DNA of 64,000 nt, from positions 7,240,001-7,304,000 of the forward strand of contig JAEMBT020000005.1 in assembly GCA_018873245.2 (NCBI GenBank), in the 5' to 3' direction. Both the position numbers and the translations under genes were made by a program. Positions 25,527-37,525 of this stretch are shown in pieces (the first letter of the stretch is position 1; each line of letters opens with the position of its first letter). Under the pieces are notes generated by a model. It was not told the origin of the DNA, made no database searches, and was given only the letters and a program-made list of their open reading frames with translations. Source of the DNA: Archegozetes longisetosus (lineage: Eukaryota > Arthropoda > Arachnida > Sarcoptiformes > Trhypochthoniidae).

Positions 25527-26191
25527 CGCTCAAAAATATCCTAATTATTTCATACATTAAGTTAAACTATTTAAAAATCAACATTAATTCTGATTTTTCT
25601 CAAAGAAGACAATTTTATTTAAGCACTAAAAACACAAAAAGTGATTTGGAGCAAATGAGCGCAAATTGTTCAATCAAATCAAACATGTAGGAAAACTTAT
25701 TACTTTTTTCCTAAAATATTTAAAATTTACAATAGTACAACCATAAGGTGCTTAATGAAGATTAAGCTTTCAAATATTTTATCTGAATCTTAATTTTTAC
25801 TTATCTAAAGTTCTTATTTGATAAGACTTCGCTCTTATGAGTTGAGTTTCCATTTTGTAAAACTTTAAACTGAAATAAATTCATATTCCAGATCACAGTG
25901 TTGTCTTTTCAAAGACATAACAATGACAATTGTGAGGGCAATCACAAATTCAACTCATTTATAGAGTGGACCAAATGCAATATTCTTATATTCTTTTATC
26001 TGACTTTATTAACCATAATTTTTAGTCAAATTGTTTTTTTAAATCATATACCTTACTTAACTATATTGAGATGATTTACATTATTGTTCTTTAAGTTGTT
26101 TAAAGGTCAATTAGGAAAGTGGTAAGGTCTCAGAATAATGGTATTGATATAATTCCCCAAATTTTTATTGATTTATTTATTACATCCGTGG
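25527..26191. other. Intergenic, nothing recognised
   Basis: AT-rich. The 3' side of the P450 gene lies further right; TTTATT at about 26171 could be a minus-strand poly(A) signal separated from it by the hAT insert. Confidence 0.35.
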
Positions 26192-26820
26192 CTCATTAGT
26201 AGGGGTGGCATAAATATGTAAAATGCATATTTGCATAAAAAGGAATATTTAAGGGTTTATGGGACATAAAAACATAAATGCATGAAATGGAATATTTTAA
26301 ATAATTTGATCAGTTTATCAAAAATTTTATGAAGCTTTGGGCAAAATCTCTGGATATAAAATACTTAAAATAATCTCTGAGTTGTTAAACGGATAGAATT
26401 TATCGCTGGAAGAGATGAATAATAGAGAATTCTCAAAATTTTTGCTTCCATTCTCATAAAAGATGGGATTGGCATTCACATTTTCATCTCTATTGGATAA
26501 AAACTTATAAGCTGGTGATACTGAGTATCTCAAGTGTTCAACACTAACTCAATATAATGTTGAGAGAATCTTCAGTGGGCATAAAAATATATTAAGAACA
26601 AATAGACTATAATTTACAAATGAAAACCTAAAGATGTATGTTGTAGTTAAATGCAACAAGAATAATTTCTAATCTTATTAATTAGATATATTTTTTATCA
26701 AATTGTCTTTTTGTGTTCTTCTAATGCATATTTAAGTGCCTATTTCGCAAGTTTTAAAGGCATATTTGCATACATATTTCTGAAAAATAAAAGCATATTT
26801 TTGCCACCCCTACTCATTAG
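26192..26820 (+). mobile_element. Internally deleted hAT with perfect 8-bp target duplication
   Basis: Element 26200-26812 (613 bp). Ends TAGGGGTGGCA and TGCCACCCCTA are perfect 11-bp inverted repeats, flanked by CTCATTAG at 26192-26199 and 26813-26820. Subterminal regions are full of GCATATTTGCATA-like motifs in both orientations, as in hAT transposase-binding sites. It keeps only the last part of a transposase on the plus strand (26556-26672). The intact duplication suggests recent transposition in trans. Confidence 0.87.
26556..26672 (+). pseudogene. hAT transposase C-terminal remnant
   Basis: One frame reads NVERIFSGHKNILRTNRL, a stop, then FTNENLKMYVVVKCNKNNF and the terminal stop. 'ERIFS' followed by 'R.N.L...NLxM' is the hAT dimerisation signature. 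One in-frame stop (codon 19 of the stretch) and absence of the catalytic core make it non-functional. Confidence 0.7.
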
Positions 26821-27006
26821 TATTAAAAAAACCAACAGTTAATAAAAAGTTCAAATTATAGATTCCCAAAAGTCTATCAAAATACTCATTTAAGGGATTT
26901 TAAAGAGTGCTGCTATTATTCTAAATCCTTACCAGAAAAGTTGCAGAAAGAGCATCGATTTCAAGTCCATAGTATTAAAGCTATTCTTCGAAATCATTCA
27001 ATCATT

Positions 27007-30000
27007 TTAACACCTAAAATTTTGTTTCGGAATTATTTGAACTCTGACCGGACCTTTAGGTCGATACACCATTTCACCTGCAGCCAATATCCTATCTCTT
27101 TGATCAACAGATCGAATGTTATAATTCAAGAATATTTTGGATAATATAATTTTCTCTTCAATCATTGCAAACTTCTTGCCGATACATCCACGCGGTCCTG
27201 CAGAAAATGGAATGTAGGCGTACACACTTCGATGCGATGTGTTATCCATTTCAAATCTTTCGGGTTTGAATTTTAATGGATCTTCGAACACTTCAGGGTT
27301 TAGGTGCATACAACTGATAGGTACGTATAAAGTGGTTCCTTTTGGTACTGTATATTTTCCTATTTGCAATTCTTCAGACAAATCTCTGCCTATGATAGGC
27401 ACGGATGGAAATAAACGCAAAGATTCTTTAATAACACACTCCAAATAAGTCATCCTTTTAATGTCTTCACTTGTTATGTCTCTTTCTATTTCATCTCCAA
27501 ATATAGAATCGAGTTCTTCTTGAATCTTGATTTGTATCTCAGGATAGAGCCCGAGCAGATATAGAGCCCAACTAAGACCTAGACCTGTTGTGTCATGTCC
27601 TTCAAACATAAAAGTGTCCACTTCTTCTTGTATATCTTCTAATGATAATGAGTTATTTTCTATGTGATAATCTAACAATAAGTCGAGAAATGCTAAACGT
27701 TTCTTATTTTTATTTGAAATGTGAATACTGTCTTCCATTTGCTCATCTATTTTAGAAATATTGTTTTGTTCATTTCCCTTACTCGACATAAGAACTGCTT
27801 TCCGTTCATTAATTACTGTTCGAGTGACTCCGTGCAGGATTTGCAGGTCAGATCTAAACTGTTTTCCTGTTTTAGTTCTGTAGAAAATGAAATCTGGCCA
27901 AAGCCATGGCGAATATACGCGATACATGTAATTTTCTCCCAAACTATGAATAGCTTTAACATATTGTTGACTTTTTCCCAATTGGGCCCCTATTGATATT
28001 CCCATTGCTGTCTCTAATGATTCAATAAAATTTAATCGATTAATAAAGAATAATTCTCCAGTTTGTTTCTTATATAAATAATATAAGTCATAAAAGAGTA
28101 AAACATACCACAAATTATATCAAGAGTACATGGAATCATAACATCAGTTATATTTATGAATTGTTGTTTTGTTGCGTCTCCCAAAACCTTCAACAGAGTA
28201 TTTGACTGTTCGTTCATTATTGGTATGAAATCTTCGAGTATTTTGAAATGGAAGGCAGGCGTCAACATTTTTCTCCTGTTTCTCCATTTAGATCCAGTAC
28301 TAGTAAGTAATCCGAATCCCAACCAATCCCAAAGATATTTGTATTCTTCTGATTTATTAATGTTTTCATTGCTCGTCAAAATTGGCTTTTTATGTAACAC
28401 AGATTTTGATTAAAATGATTGTTCATTTTATTGATTAAAACTATTTACTTCAATTAAGTCGTGCCTGAACACAAAGACTATATCTTTTGGACCCAAACGC
28501 AATTTGAAAATACCATCTTTTTGATAAATGACTGATAGACCAACCATTACCATGTAAGTACCTATAGATGAAAATATGGTTAAATTTATTAGAGATAAAA
28601 GATATTTATGAAGTTTGAGTAACTGAACCCGAATTAATATTTTATATAATCTCATCGAAGACTAATTTCGAATTTATGAGAAAAATATTTAAATCAATAT
28701 TTCAAATTGAAAGAAACTGCCTTTAATCAAAGAAAGACAATGATTGACGAAAATAGAATTTCCTTCATTTCACATGGTCTACGAGACTTTTTCAACTATT
28801 ACTTCATGACTGTATTGATAGCATAACTTCATTTGATAGTTATTCAATGCTTTAAAATCCTGAGCAAATATTAATATTTGGAATAAACTAGATGTAATTG
28901 ACAAGAACATGATTTTGTCAAAACTTGACAAATGTTCAAATCCGACACAAAAGTATATTACAGTACTACCTCGATATAATGGACCTCCATATAGTGAATC
29001 CTCTATATAGTGAACCTCTTTATAGTGAATACTCTATATTGCGAATCAGAGTCCCGATAATAGTAAATGGTATCTCATTATTATGAAAAATTGTTTAAAG
29101 TTGACAAGTTTAATGCCCATAAATAAATTACGTTCAAATCTTTATCAAAGTAATTTATCTTTCACTTCGATACAAATAAAAGAACATTTTTAAATGTTTA
29201 CAAATAATAGCAATGAAATTGCGATACTTTTATTCATTTTTAAACTGTGATTCAAATTCAAAATGCCTATAAGAAGGTATCGATTAGTTTAGAGATGAAA
29301 TAGGAAATTTTGTTTGATTCATGCAATTCAGAACTCAGATTCACTTGAAGATTAAGTTTTGCGTTTGAAGCAAGTCTTTTAAACAAAATCAATTCAAGGA
29401 CATATTCCTAAAATTAATTGATTCACATTATTCTTACTATTTATTAGTGATGGCTTCTAATCAATAATAATTTGGAATTGTTTGACTAAAAAGATTGCAA
29501 CTCTTTATATTGGGGTAGTACTGTATATTTAAAATCTTTAATTTATTGAATATACTTTAACTAAAATTAATCTTAAAATTTTGATTTCGATAATTAGATC
29601 AAGATTAGATTTTTAAAATATCTCAAAATAGTGCTCATAAGAGAATAAATGACAATTAATCCGAAAACATATTAATTAGTTAGAAAAAATGATAATACAA
29701 TCTACGGTCTACTTTAAACTGAATAAAAAAGTCAAGTAAAGCCGAGTCCAGAGCAATGCAATTTTCATGCGATGTGATGCGACGCAACGCAATGAGATCG
29801 CCAGCAAGATTTCATGTGATACTTTTATATGATAAATTACCCTTGTCCACAAAATTAAGACATCGCATTTAAATATATCCAATAGAAACTTTAGAGCCAT
29901 CTCATATAATTTTTATCTTGATGTCATTATATTAAAACTATTTTTATTGTTTGTTTCTATCAAAGTCGTCGCGTAAAGTTAAGATAAGTTGAACTCCTTT

Positions 30001-30358
30001 TCAGGAGAAGAGCGACGCCTCATGAAGAAAAATATCAAGCGATGCTTTTATCCACAATATGAGCGATGATCGCATGATGACAACCATCATAGATTGCAAG
30101 CAACGCAATGAACTGCTCTGGACTCAGCTTAAGTATCGTGTTTTAGTCATACTTACTCTGACTCAGCGGAATACTTTTATTCCAAACAATATCCATATTT
30201 CCTATTAACGGGTACCGGCATTTAGGACCAGGAATTCGTTCGATATGTTTACGTGAAGTTTTGTTTTTTAATAAAAGATTATAAGCCAAAAATGTTATGA
30301 ACCCAACAGCTACCGAGTAGCAAATCGACATCAATATTGATAATAACATCTTAGGCAA
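27007..30358 (-). CDS. Cytochrome P450, CYP4 family, four exons
   Basis: ER-bound haem-thiolate monooxygenase; CYP4 enzymes typically omega-hydroxylate fatty acids or oxidise xenobiotics and pheromones. Exons on the minus strand: 30358-30157, 28561-28449, 28385-28109, 28013-27007, all with GT-AG borders and matching phases (1, 0, 1), giving about 532 residues. Residues 4-29 form the membrane anchor, followed by the proline hinge [16 protein letters not shown]4 marks include [19 protein letters not shown] (C helix), [22 protein letters not shown] across the last junction, the I-helix [15 protein letters not shown], the ExxR motif [14 protein letters not shown], and the haem loop [10 protein letters not shown] with its Cys ligand. 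Nothing is broken. Intron 1 (1.6 kb) holds a pogo-like MITE; intron 2 is only 63 bp. The subfamily cannot be given. Confidence 0.93.
28961..29523. mobile_element. Pogo/Tigger-like MITE in P450 intron 1
   Basis: Ends CAGTACTACC and GGTAGTACTG are inverted and flanked by TA on both sides (28959-28960, 29524-29525). Left subterminal part repeats TATAGTGAAT/TATAATGGA units in tandem. 563 bp, non-coding. The ends and TA target fit the pogo/Tigger group of Tc1/mariner. Confidence 0.7.
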
Positions 30359-30770
30359 TCACCAGACCTAAAATCAAAACTTCAAACAAATTAAAATTCT
30401 AGTTATTAAACTTCTTTATCTGAATTTGTTTAGACAACAACTTAAATGAAACGAATTGAAACTAATTTAAATTAAAGTTCAAGATCAGACATGCAATCAT
30501 ATGAATTAGAAATAAGTTCTCATTGGTTTAGTGACAATCAAACAATCAAATAAACTTATCAACTTATCACCTGTACAGGATTGCGCTCAGTGCACAGATG
30601 TACAGACACAAATTGCAAAAAAACAGTAATTGTACAGGATCCATGAATAGAAATGAAATTAAAATAATACAATCGATATTTAATTAGAACAACAAAAATG
30701 AAATATAATTGTTTATTTTATTTAGAATTTTTGTTCTGATAGTGCATCATTTGTAAAGAAGAAACTTTCG

Positions 30771-30801
30771 AATTATTATTATTATTATTATTATTATTAT
30801 T
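30771..30801. repeat. (ATT)n microsatellite
   Basis: About ten ATT units in a row, upstream of the P450 first exon. Confidence 0.9.
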
Positions 30802-30921
30802 TGTTTATAAAAAATAACTTCTTATTAGAATTTGCACTTTATTTAATATCTAGGAATAAGTTAGATTTCTAATTAATTATACTAAACTAAGCAAAAGTAC
30901 TCGTTCTAGTAGGTTTAATAG

Positions 30922-30923
30922 TT

Positions 30924-31015
<92 letters not shown>

Positions 31016-31022
31016 GTAATAA
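30922..31022. repeat. (TAG)n-(TAA)n compound microsatellite, SINE tail
   Basis: About 14 TAG units (30922-30963) run directly into about 20 TAA units (to 31022). It abuts the 3' end of the minus-strand SINE at 31026-31330 and is best read as that SINE's expanded tail. Confidence 0.85.
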
Positions 31023-31025
31023 TCG

Positions 31026-31330
31026 TACATCCAATCTCCCTTTCGGGAGACTCACTTGAGCTCACTTACAGAATGGGCTTTTCCGCTTATTTAAAGGCGG
31101 ATCGAACGGGGCATGTATAGATAGCGTAGTTTTGCGGCTGTATGCCCTTCCTGACGCCACTCTCTTTTAATCTTGCGACAAGCAGGGAGTACTGGAGCCC
31201 AGAGGGGGTTTTAAACCTGGACATGTGGTCAGTAAGTTTTTCAAAGAGAAGCAGCGACAGTGAAACTCGAACCCGGGACTTTCGCCCCAGAGCTCGATTC
31301 GCAGACCATTACACCCCAGTAACCCTAGAC
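31026..31330 (-). mobile_element. tRNA-derived SINE
   Basis: GC-richer 300-bp unit. On the minus strand its head carries a box-A-like TGGGGTGTAATGG and, about 45 bp on, a box B GGGTTCGAGTTTC, the internal RNA polymerase III promoter of tRNA-derived SINEs. The 3' end passes into a trinucleotide repeat. Near the tail is a short hairpin TCTCCC-TTTC-GGGAGA. No intact tRNA cloverleaf is kept, so it is not a tRNA gene. Confidence 0.7.
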
Positions 31331-31352
31331 TAAGTAATAATTCCAATATATA

Positions 31353-32037
31353 TACAGGGTAAGAAAAAATGATTTTCTCGTAGTCTAGAGCAAAAACTAT
31401 TATGGTTAGAGCAAATTCGGTTGGATATTCTGATTTTACATTAAAAAATACATATAAAAAAGTTTTTATTTAAAAACCCAATAAACGTGTAACGTTGTAA
31501 ACGAGGTTGCAACACCATTCTTAATGAAAATGTGATTCCATTCTTGCGAAATTTCGATAAGGTTTTGGATGTCAGAAAGGTAACTTTTCTCCATGACAAA
31601 GCTCCCTATATGAAAGCCATTTTCACTCAACAGTTACTTAATGAAAGCGGAATTAATTTTTGGGAAAATGATTTCTGGCCAGGTAACAGTCCTGATCTCA
31701 ATCCTGCAGAACATACTGGATCATTAATTAAAAATGAGGTTGAAAAAAGAATGTTGCTAGAAGATAGACTGAATCGTTTTTCTTATGATGTTTTACTCAA
31801 TCATTTGAGAGAAATTTTAATTTCATTTGAAAATAATACTGATTTATTTGAATATTTATTGTTAACTTATCCTGAAAGATTAACTGCTGTAATTCAAGCT
31901 CAAGGCTCTCATACTGACTTTTAAAATAAACTCTTTTTGTATTTTTTAACGAAGAATCAGAATATCCAACCGATTTTGCTTTAACTAAAATAGTTTTTGT
32001 TCTACGCTACGGGAAAATCATTTTTTCTTACCCTGTA
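31353..32037 (+). mobile_element. Tc1/mariner-class element with about 88-bp inverted repeats
   Basis: Element 31355-32035 (681 bp) with TA at both sides. Ends start CAGGGTAAGAAAAAATGATT on both strands and stay alike for about 88 bp (including CGGTTGGATATTCTGATT). Only the distal half of the transposase remains (31532-31924), so it is an internally deleted copy. Confidence 0.85.
31532..31924 (+). pseudogene. Tc1/mariner transposase remnant, DD37E-like
   Basis: 130 codons open to a natural stop. It keeps FLHDKAPYMKA with the second catalytic Asp and WPGNSPDLNPAEHTGSLIK with the final Glu. I count 37 residues between them, so it is DD37E-like. The N-terminal DNA-binding domain and the first catalytic Asp are missing, so it cannot transpose itself. 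The remaining frame is undisturbed, which suggests a young deletion derivative. Confidence 0.8.
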
Positions 32038-32547
32038 TAAGGGTACCCCTATGATATATTTTGTATAGGATTCAAACGAAGAATAGGAGGTAAGTCTAGC
32101 ATAAACATATCAAGAAATCTGAAATCTAGCTTAACAATCATTTAAAATGCTTTGATGTCTTAACAATATAGTGATATTAAACTCCTTTATCACTTTCGTA
32201 AACACACTCTTAAAGTTTGTTCGTTCTCTATATCTTTATTTTATAAAACGTTTGAAAACTTGTAGAATTTAGAGTCAATTTATAAATTTATCATAAGAGA
32301 AACGAAATATTAGATCTAGACTTTAATCAGAAGTTCTTTGTGAGAATGAAGTTTTATCATCAAATAATAGCACAGTTTTAAAAATCATAATTTATTCGAT
32401 GATTATACGACATAAGCTAAGATAAACTTGTTCCGAGTTTTTGAGCAAAAAGTCAAAGACTTAAACTAAACAATTTGTACTATTTGCAACCTAAAACACA
32501 CTTTTCAGCAGCGAGAAGTTAGAGTTCACTTCTAACAATGGGCGCAC

Positions 32548-33095
32548 AACTAAAGAGAATGCAGGAAGATTTTCATCATATTTTTAAAATATGGTATCAG
32601 ATATACTACTGTAATACGATTTTAAGAAAAAAAAATTATCCAAACCAATAATTTCTGAAAGTTATAATTTGTTTTTCATATAAGTTCCTATATGAATGAA
32701 ACTAAAAATGTGTGCTTCTCTCAAGTCAATGGACAAACTTTTTTAACTATATTATTCTTATGGATTATCTAATATGTAAATACTTTTAATACAAAAATGA
32801 ATATTCAAATAGCTTTAAATTGCAAGAAATAAGAATGTCATTTGTATTAAAAGTATTTACATATTAGATACTCTATAAAAGGATATAGTTAAAAAGTTTG
32901 TCCATTGACTTGAGAGAAGCACACATTTTTAGTTTCATTCATATAGGAACTTATATGGAAAAATTAATTATTTATAATCTTCTAATATCTGTTACGAATT
33001 GATTTGGATGGTGTTTTTCTAAAAATCATATTAGTATACAGTATTTCAAAAATATAACAACCTTTCTGCATTCTCTCTAGGTCTACACGCATTCT
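32548..33095. repeat. Long inverted repeat (two about 250-bp arms)
   Basis: Left arm about 32548-32808 and right arm about 32841-33095 are reverse complements with few differences, separated by about 32 bp. Shared blocks include AAAATGTGTGCTTCTCTCAA, CAATGGACAAACTTTTT and AATATGTAAATACTTTTAAT. Outer ends hold AGAGAATGCAG. No ORF. Structure is that of a foldback MITE; a transcript would form a long hairpin. Confidence 0.85.
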
Positions 33096-34164
33096 AGGAA
33101 TAAAGTGCTTTAAGGTTTGCACCTTTTCGTTTGAGACACGCAAAACTTCTAACTTTCACTTGTTTTCAAGTATTCAAATGTGAACAAAAGTATAAATCAT
33201 TACTGGTATAAGGCTTGCGAAACAAGATGTCTCACTTTCTCAAGGCCTCAGTTGAAACGAACTGATCGATCTTTGCAAACAATCTCCAATTTGTGAATCC
33301 GAATCGTTCGAATCAAACACAAATGTGAAAATGATAGAATCAAAAATTGAAACAATTTTCACTTTTAATCAGCAACTAAGAGCAAATTTAAACTAATGAT
33401 GACCGAGTTGATGCACGCAATAATTTTAGACACTGATTAGTGAAGCACAGTTACAAATGGAGTCTATCAATATTAAGCATAACTTTAACATTTATAGCAC
33501 ACTGCAATACAAAACCAGTCTATTGAGCGACTAACCATTTATATTATGACTTACAAACTATTTTCAAACAGATTATCAAATAAAATAATTATTTCTGACG
33601 AAAAACTCAAGTTTTTCGAGTTATAATTTTAAAATCATAACTCAATATGACTTTGGAGTTTCTACTAAAATGAATATATAATTTGTTTTTCACAAATATT
33701 GACTGATTCATGTCATTTTTAATCTCTTAGCATATCCTTATTGAAGGTCAGTTTTTTCCACCATAAGAATATCATTTATCGAAAGTAGCGAAGCAATTAA
33801 TGCAAAATTAGTGAAGCTTCAAATATCACTTCAATTTCAGTTTTGGGACTTTTAGCTAAATTTTTTCAAAATGTTTCTCACTTTCCGTTTATAACTTCGA
33901 CAGACTCTCACCTATCGTTTTAACGTCACACAATTTTATCTTTTCGAGCAGCGTTACCAACTTTTGTTCACTTGAATACTAAACTAAAAATATGAAAGGG
34001 GACTCTTATGTGAAAATTTTTAATTCGAAAATATATCAAGACTACGCATATCTTTTAATTTTAAATGAGTGTTTTTCCCTGATTTCGCTTCGTTAAGATA
34101 AGTTTATTTCAACTTTCTTAATAGATTGCATTGAGATTTCTCCATCAATATCCATAATACTTAA
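33096..34164. other. Intergenic, nothing recognised
   Basis: AT-rich, no ORF or repeat ends. Confidence 0.4.
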
Positions 34165-34166
34165 TA

Positions 34167-34443
34167 CAGTACAACCCTGTAAATACGGGCTTCGCATTAA
34201 TGAGTCCTTGTTACAACGAACTATGTTCCATGGTTACCATAGTACTGTATAAATTACTACTCCTTTATAACGAAATCCTCTGGTTTTAGAATATTTAAAT
34301 TTTAATCGCCACCTATATTTTCATTATCAAATAAGTTGTAAACAATACTATTTATCAGTATTAAATATTTTATTTAATCATTGTGTGGATTTTATAGGTC
34401 TTGGAAATCAAAATTTTCTACCGCAACGGATTTTACAGTACTG
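34167..34443. mobile_element. Pogo-like MITE
   Basis: Left CAGTACAACCCTGTAAATAC, right read inward CAGTACTGTAAAATCCGTTG, TA on both outer sides. Interior has TATAACGAA motifs like the other pogo-like MITEs in this window. Non-coding. Confidence 0.45.
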
Positions 34444-34632
34444 TATAACACTTGTATTAAAGGAACTAACATGATTTGAATGTGGTCTTATTCAAACAAA
34501 ACATTAGTATTTTTCAAAGCTTATTTTTGTTGAAATGTATTTAATTTTAGAATTTGATTCGATATAACATTTGTCAAATCTTAGCATTGCGCAAAATAAA
34601 ATTCATTAATCATTAGTACATGGAAAACGATT

Positions 34633-35271
34633 GGTGTCAATTTCGCAGAATGGGATTTTATACAGTCAGTTTAGCAGCAACAGGTTAAAATCAATTTTAC
34701 AACTGATTCTCTCATCTCTAAACCTTAGGGTTTGTCAGTTCATTCATACTTATCAAAATAAAATAAAAAATCTGATGGTAATCATCAGATTTAGATAAAA
34801 GCTTAAGCATCAATAGTCAATAGAAAATAACAAGACTAAAAACAATTTGGTTAAATATTAGATTTTTCTGATTCATTTCCACTAATATTTAAGCTCAATC
34901 TTGAAATTTTAAAACATATAACACTTAACTTATTAGTAGAGTTATAAAAGATATTTAATCGTACTGTTGAATAGCTGAATAAGATTTTTATCATATATAT
35001 CTACTAATTTGGCTTAACTTCTATTTAAAGTATATTATTTCTAATACTTTTAGAATTTATTACACCAACAATAAAATATTTTTTACGCAGGTCATGAAGT
35101 GTGTACTCGAAAATTATTTCTAGAACTTAAGCTCTTCATACTAATTTTGAAAAATAGGGGTTTTCTAAAACCTAAACTAGAATAGGAAAACAGAGATATT
35201 ACACTCTTCGGCTAAACTGACTTGTTAAAATCCCATTCTGCGAAACTGACTTCTGCGAAACTGACTCCTAC
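34633..35271. mobile_element. MITE family D, copy 2
   Basis: Same family and orientation as 24900-25526. Left end TGTCAATTTCGCAGAATGGG, right end read inward GGAGTCAGTTTCGCAGAAGT then TTTCGCAGAATGGGATTTTA. The inner inverted repeats are closer to each other than in copy 1, so this copy may be younger. Confidence 0.7.
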
Positions 35272-35756
35272 ATAGAAAATCAGCCAAAATGTCTGGATTC
35301 TACTCTACGGGAAGCCTTAACTCTTAACTTACCTGTTTCAATGATGTGGGCTTACAATTCATTTGGCGTTTGACAACTTTTTGTGTCTGAAACTAAATTT
35401 GCCTTTTCATTAGATTACCATAATTGTGTAAAATTCAGCTGATTTATAATAAATGTCTAAAATTAAACGTAAACCAAATTCGTTAGAAGATAGTCTATAA
35501 TTAATGATTTGGACAGTGGTATGCAATGGAGTTCAGTGCTTAATAAATATTAATTCAAGAGCTACACAAAATTAACAGTAATTATGAATAATAAAAACAA
35601 TAAACCCAAACTCATTATAACGAAGTTCAGTTAAATACGAAGTGATTTTTCCGGTCCGTTCTACTTCGTATTAGCGCAGTATACTGTAGCAATTTATATA
35701 AACGTGTGTTCAGTTGGCTGAGTTCTCTAATACTATTAAAACATAGTTAAAAAGGT
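35272..35756. other. Intergenic with a small pogo-like patch
   Basis: At 35610-35690 are TATAACGAAGTTC and ACTTCGTATTAGCGCAGTA, resembling pogo-like MITE ends, too short to delimit. Otherwise nothing. Confidence 0.35.
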
Positions 35757-36105
35757 AAAATCTTTAAATAATATTTTAAACTGATTTTTATGTAGATGAA
35801 AGTTGGAAATCTTTTCAAGATTAATTTTTTCTCAAATCTTATGCAAAGATAAGCTTTCCGTCTAAAAGACATTAACCATTCCCTTGCAATGAATTTTTGA
35901 AGGTCTAAACTCTGAAAACTCAAATGACACATTATGGACTTTGTCATCAAAGTTAATGTACAGCCTATTTTCAATTTTGATCAGGTTCAATTAATTGATA
36001 TTCATAATAGCCTAAGTCTCAAAAGGTTAATTGATTTCATTATTCTGGGAAAAAATAGTATATATATATATATATATATCATGTGCGACTAGGGTCAATG
36101 TTATA
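35757..36105 (+). repeat. Dispersed repeat E, copy 2
   Basis: Aligns with 22918-23250 throughout. A (TA)n tract at 36059-36080 interrupts the shared sequence near its right end. Confidence 0.6.
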
Positions 36106-36359
36106 TCGGAATTCTCTGAAACTAAACTAAAAAATTTATTCAACAATTATTTCCGTTCAACATATTAAATAATTACCGATCAAAATTTCCCCTTATATGG
36201 AACTCGAGAAGTTCATCTCTTGAAAACACTATGCTCAAATCTTAATATAATCAAACTTTAGTCAAAGCTCTATAAAAAAATCGGGGATACTCTAGAATAA
36301 CACCTTCTACTTATCGTCACCAAACTTTATATAATATACTAAAGCCCAAGATAAACATG
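36106..36359. other. Intergenic, nothing recognised
   Basis: AT-rich spacer between two repeats. Confidence 0.4.
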
Positions 36360-36691
36360 TATATGTTACAGTAAATTTTGATAAAATACCTTGAACGACT
36401 TAAAAACTCAATGATTTTTTATTGTTGTAATTATTTTAAAAATAGACATTACATATCAATATATCTACCAATTTTTCTAATATTTGACAGCAAAAGTTGT
36501 GTAAAAGTAATGATTTAATGGTAAAAAACTACAGATTTAATTGATTTCACTCTATTTTTGGCTCTAAAACTTCAAATGAAGTTATTTATTAAGATAAAAT
36601 CTAATAAAATTTAATAAAATTAATTTAGTAAAATGTAATTTAATAAAAAATTGTAATTGCAAAAGAATTTGTGGATCTAAGAGATATATTT

Positions 36692-37525
36692 CGTCGCCTC
36701 AATACTATAAGGTTCTAAATGCAAAAAGTATATTAACGAGAAAATCCACTTTAAAGTTCGATATTGTTATACACAAACAATATGTTGAAGAATAATTTTC
36801 TAAAATTTGTTACCAAACAATGTATGTGTGGTGCTCATATTCCACTGTTCATTTGGATCCTACTCTATTTATGTCATGAATAACTCAGAACTCATTTTTG
36901 CATTTAGAACCTTATTGCACTGAAATCAAATCTAAAACTGAATGCTATTAGGTTCTAAATGATCGAAAATCGATAAATAACTAATTCGAAACAAATTTTT
37001 ATCTAAGAAATTTTTAAAGGAAAGTAGGAAATCGATTTCGAACGTTTTAAGAATGTTTCGACATAATTCGGTCAAAAGTTTTTTAAATCGAAATTCGACA
37101 ACAATTTTTATGCCTTAAATCTTCAGATATCTCATTAAAAAATTATTTTTGGTGACGGAAAAGTGGATTTTTATAAAAAAAAATTAGACGTTTGTTAGAA
37201 GTTTATTAAAGGATCGAATTTATCGATATAGAAAAGATCGAAGTAACTAAATCAATTTTGAAAAAATGAAATATCAGCAGAATATAATTCTCTTCATCGG
37301 ATATTTATGAGATTTAGTTTTGATAACCCGAAAGATTGTGAAAACGCCTTTTTACAAACACTTTGTTCATTCAATTCGACTAATTCGGCGATTACGACCG
37401 AACCAGACATAAATTTGTAAATTTGAATAAATACCAGCATGAAGGCCATGACAAGGTATATGAATTCGTTAATAACTCATTTTGTCAAAAAAATTGATTT
37501 AGAACCCTATAGTACTCAGGCGACG
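36692..37525. mobile_element. Nested 834-bp TIR element with 4-bp target duplication
   Basis: Left end CGTCGCCTCAATACTATAAG and right end read inward CGTCGCCTGAGTACTATAGG continue alike through GGTTCTAAAT (about 29 bp). ATTT flanks both sides (36688-36691 and 37526-37529), while the sister repeat at 48525-49263 has a single ATTT at the same point, so the insertion is proven by an empty site. Inside, the GGTTCTAAAT motif recurs at 36951 (direct) and 36902 (inverted). No ORF. Superfamily unknown to me. Confidence 0.85.

Noticed and set aside
30877-31065. 62-codon ORF with poly-Ile and poly-Thr
   Set aside because: Translation of the trinucleotide microsatellite.
31260-31330. tRNA gene (box A and box B seen)
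   Set aside because: No complete cloverleaf or acceptor stem, and the unit continues into a 300-bp SINE with a microsatellite tail.
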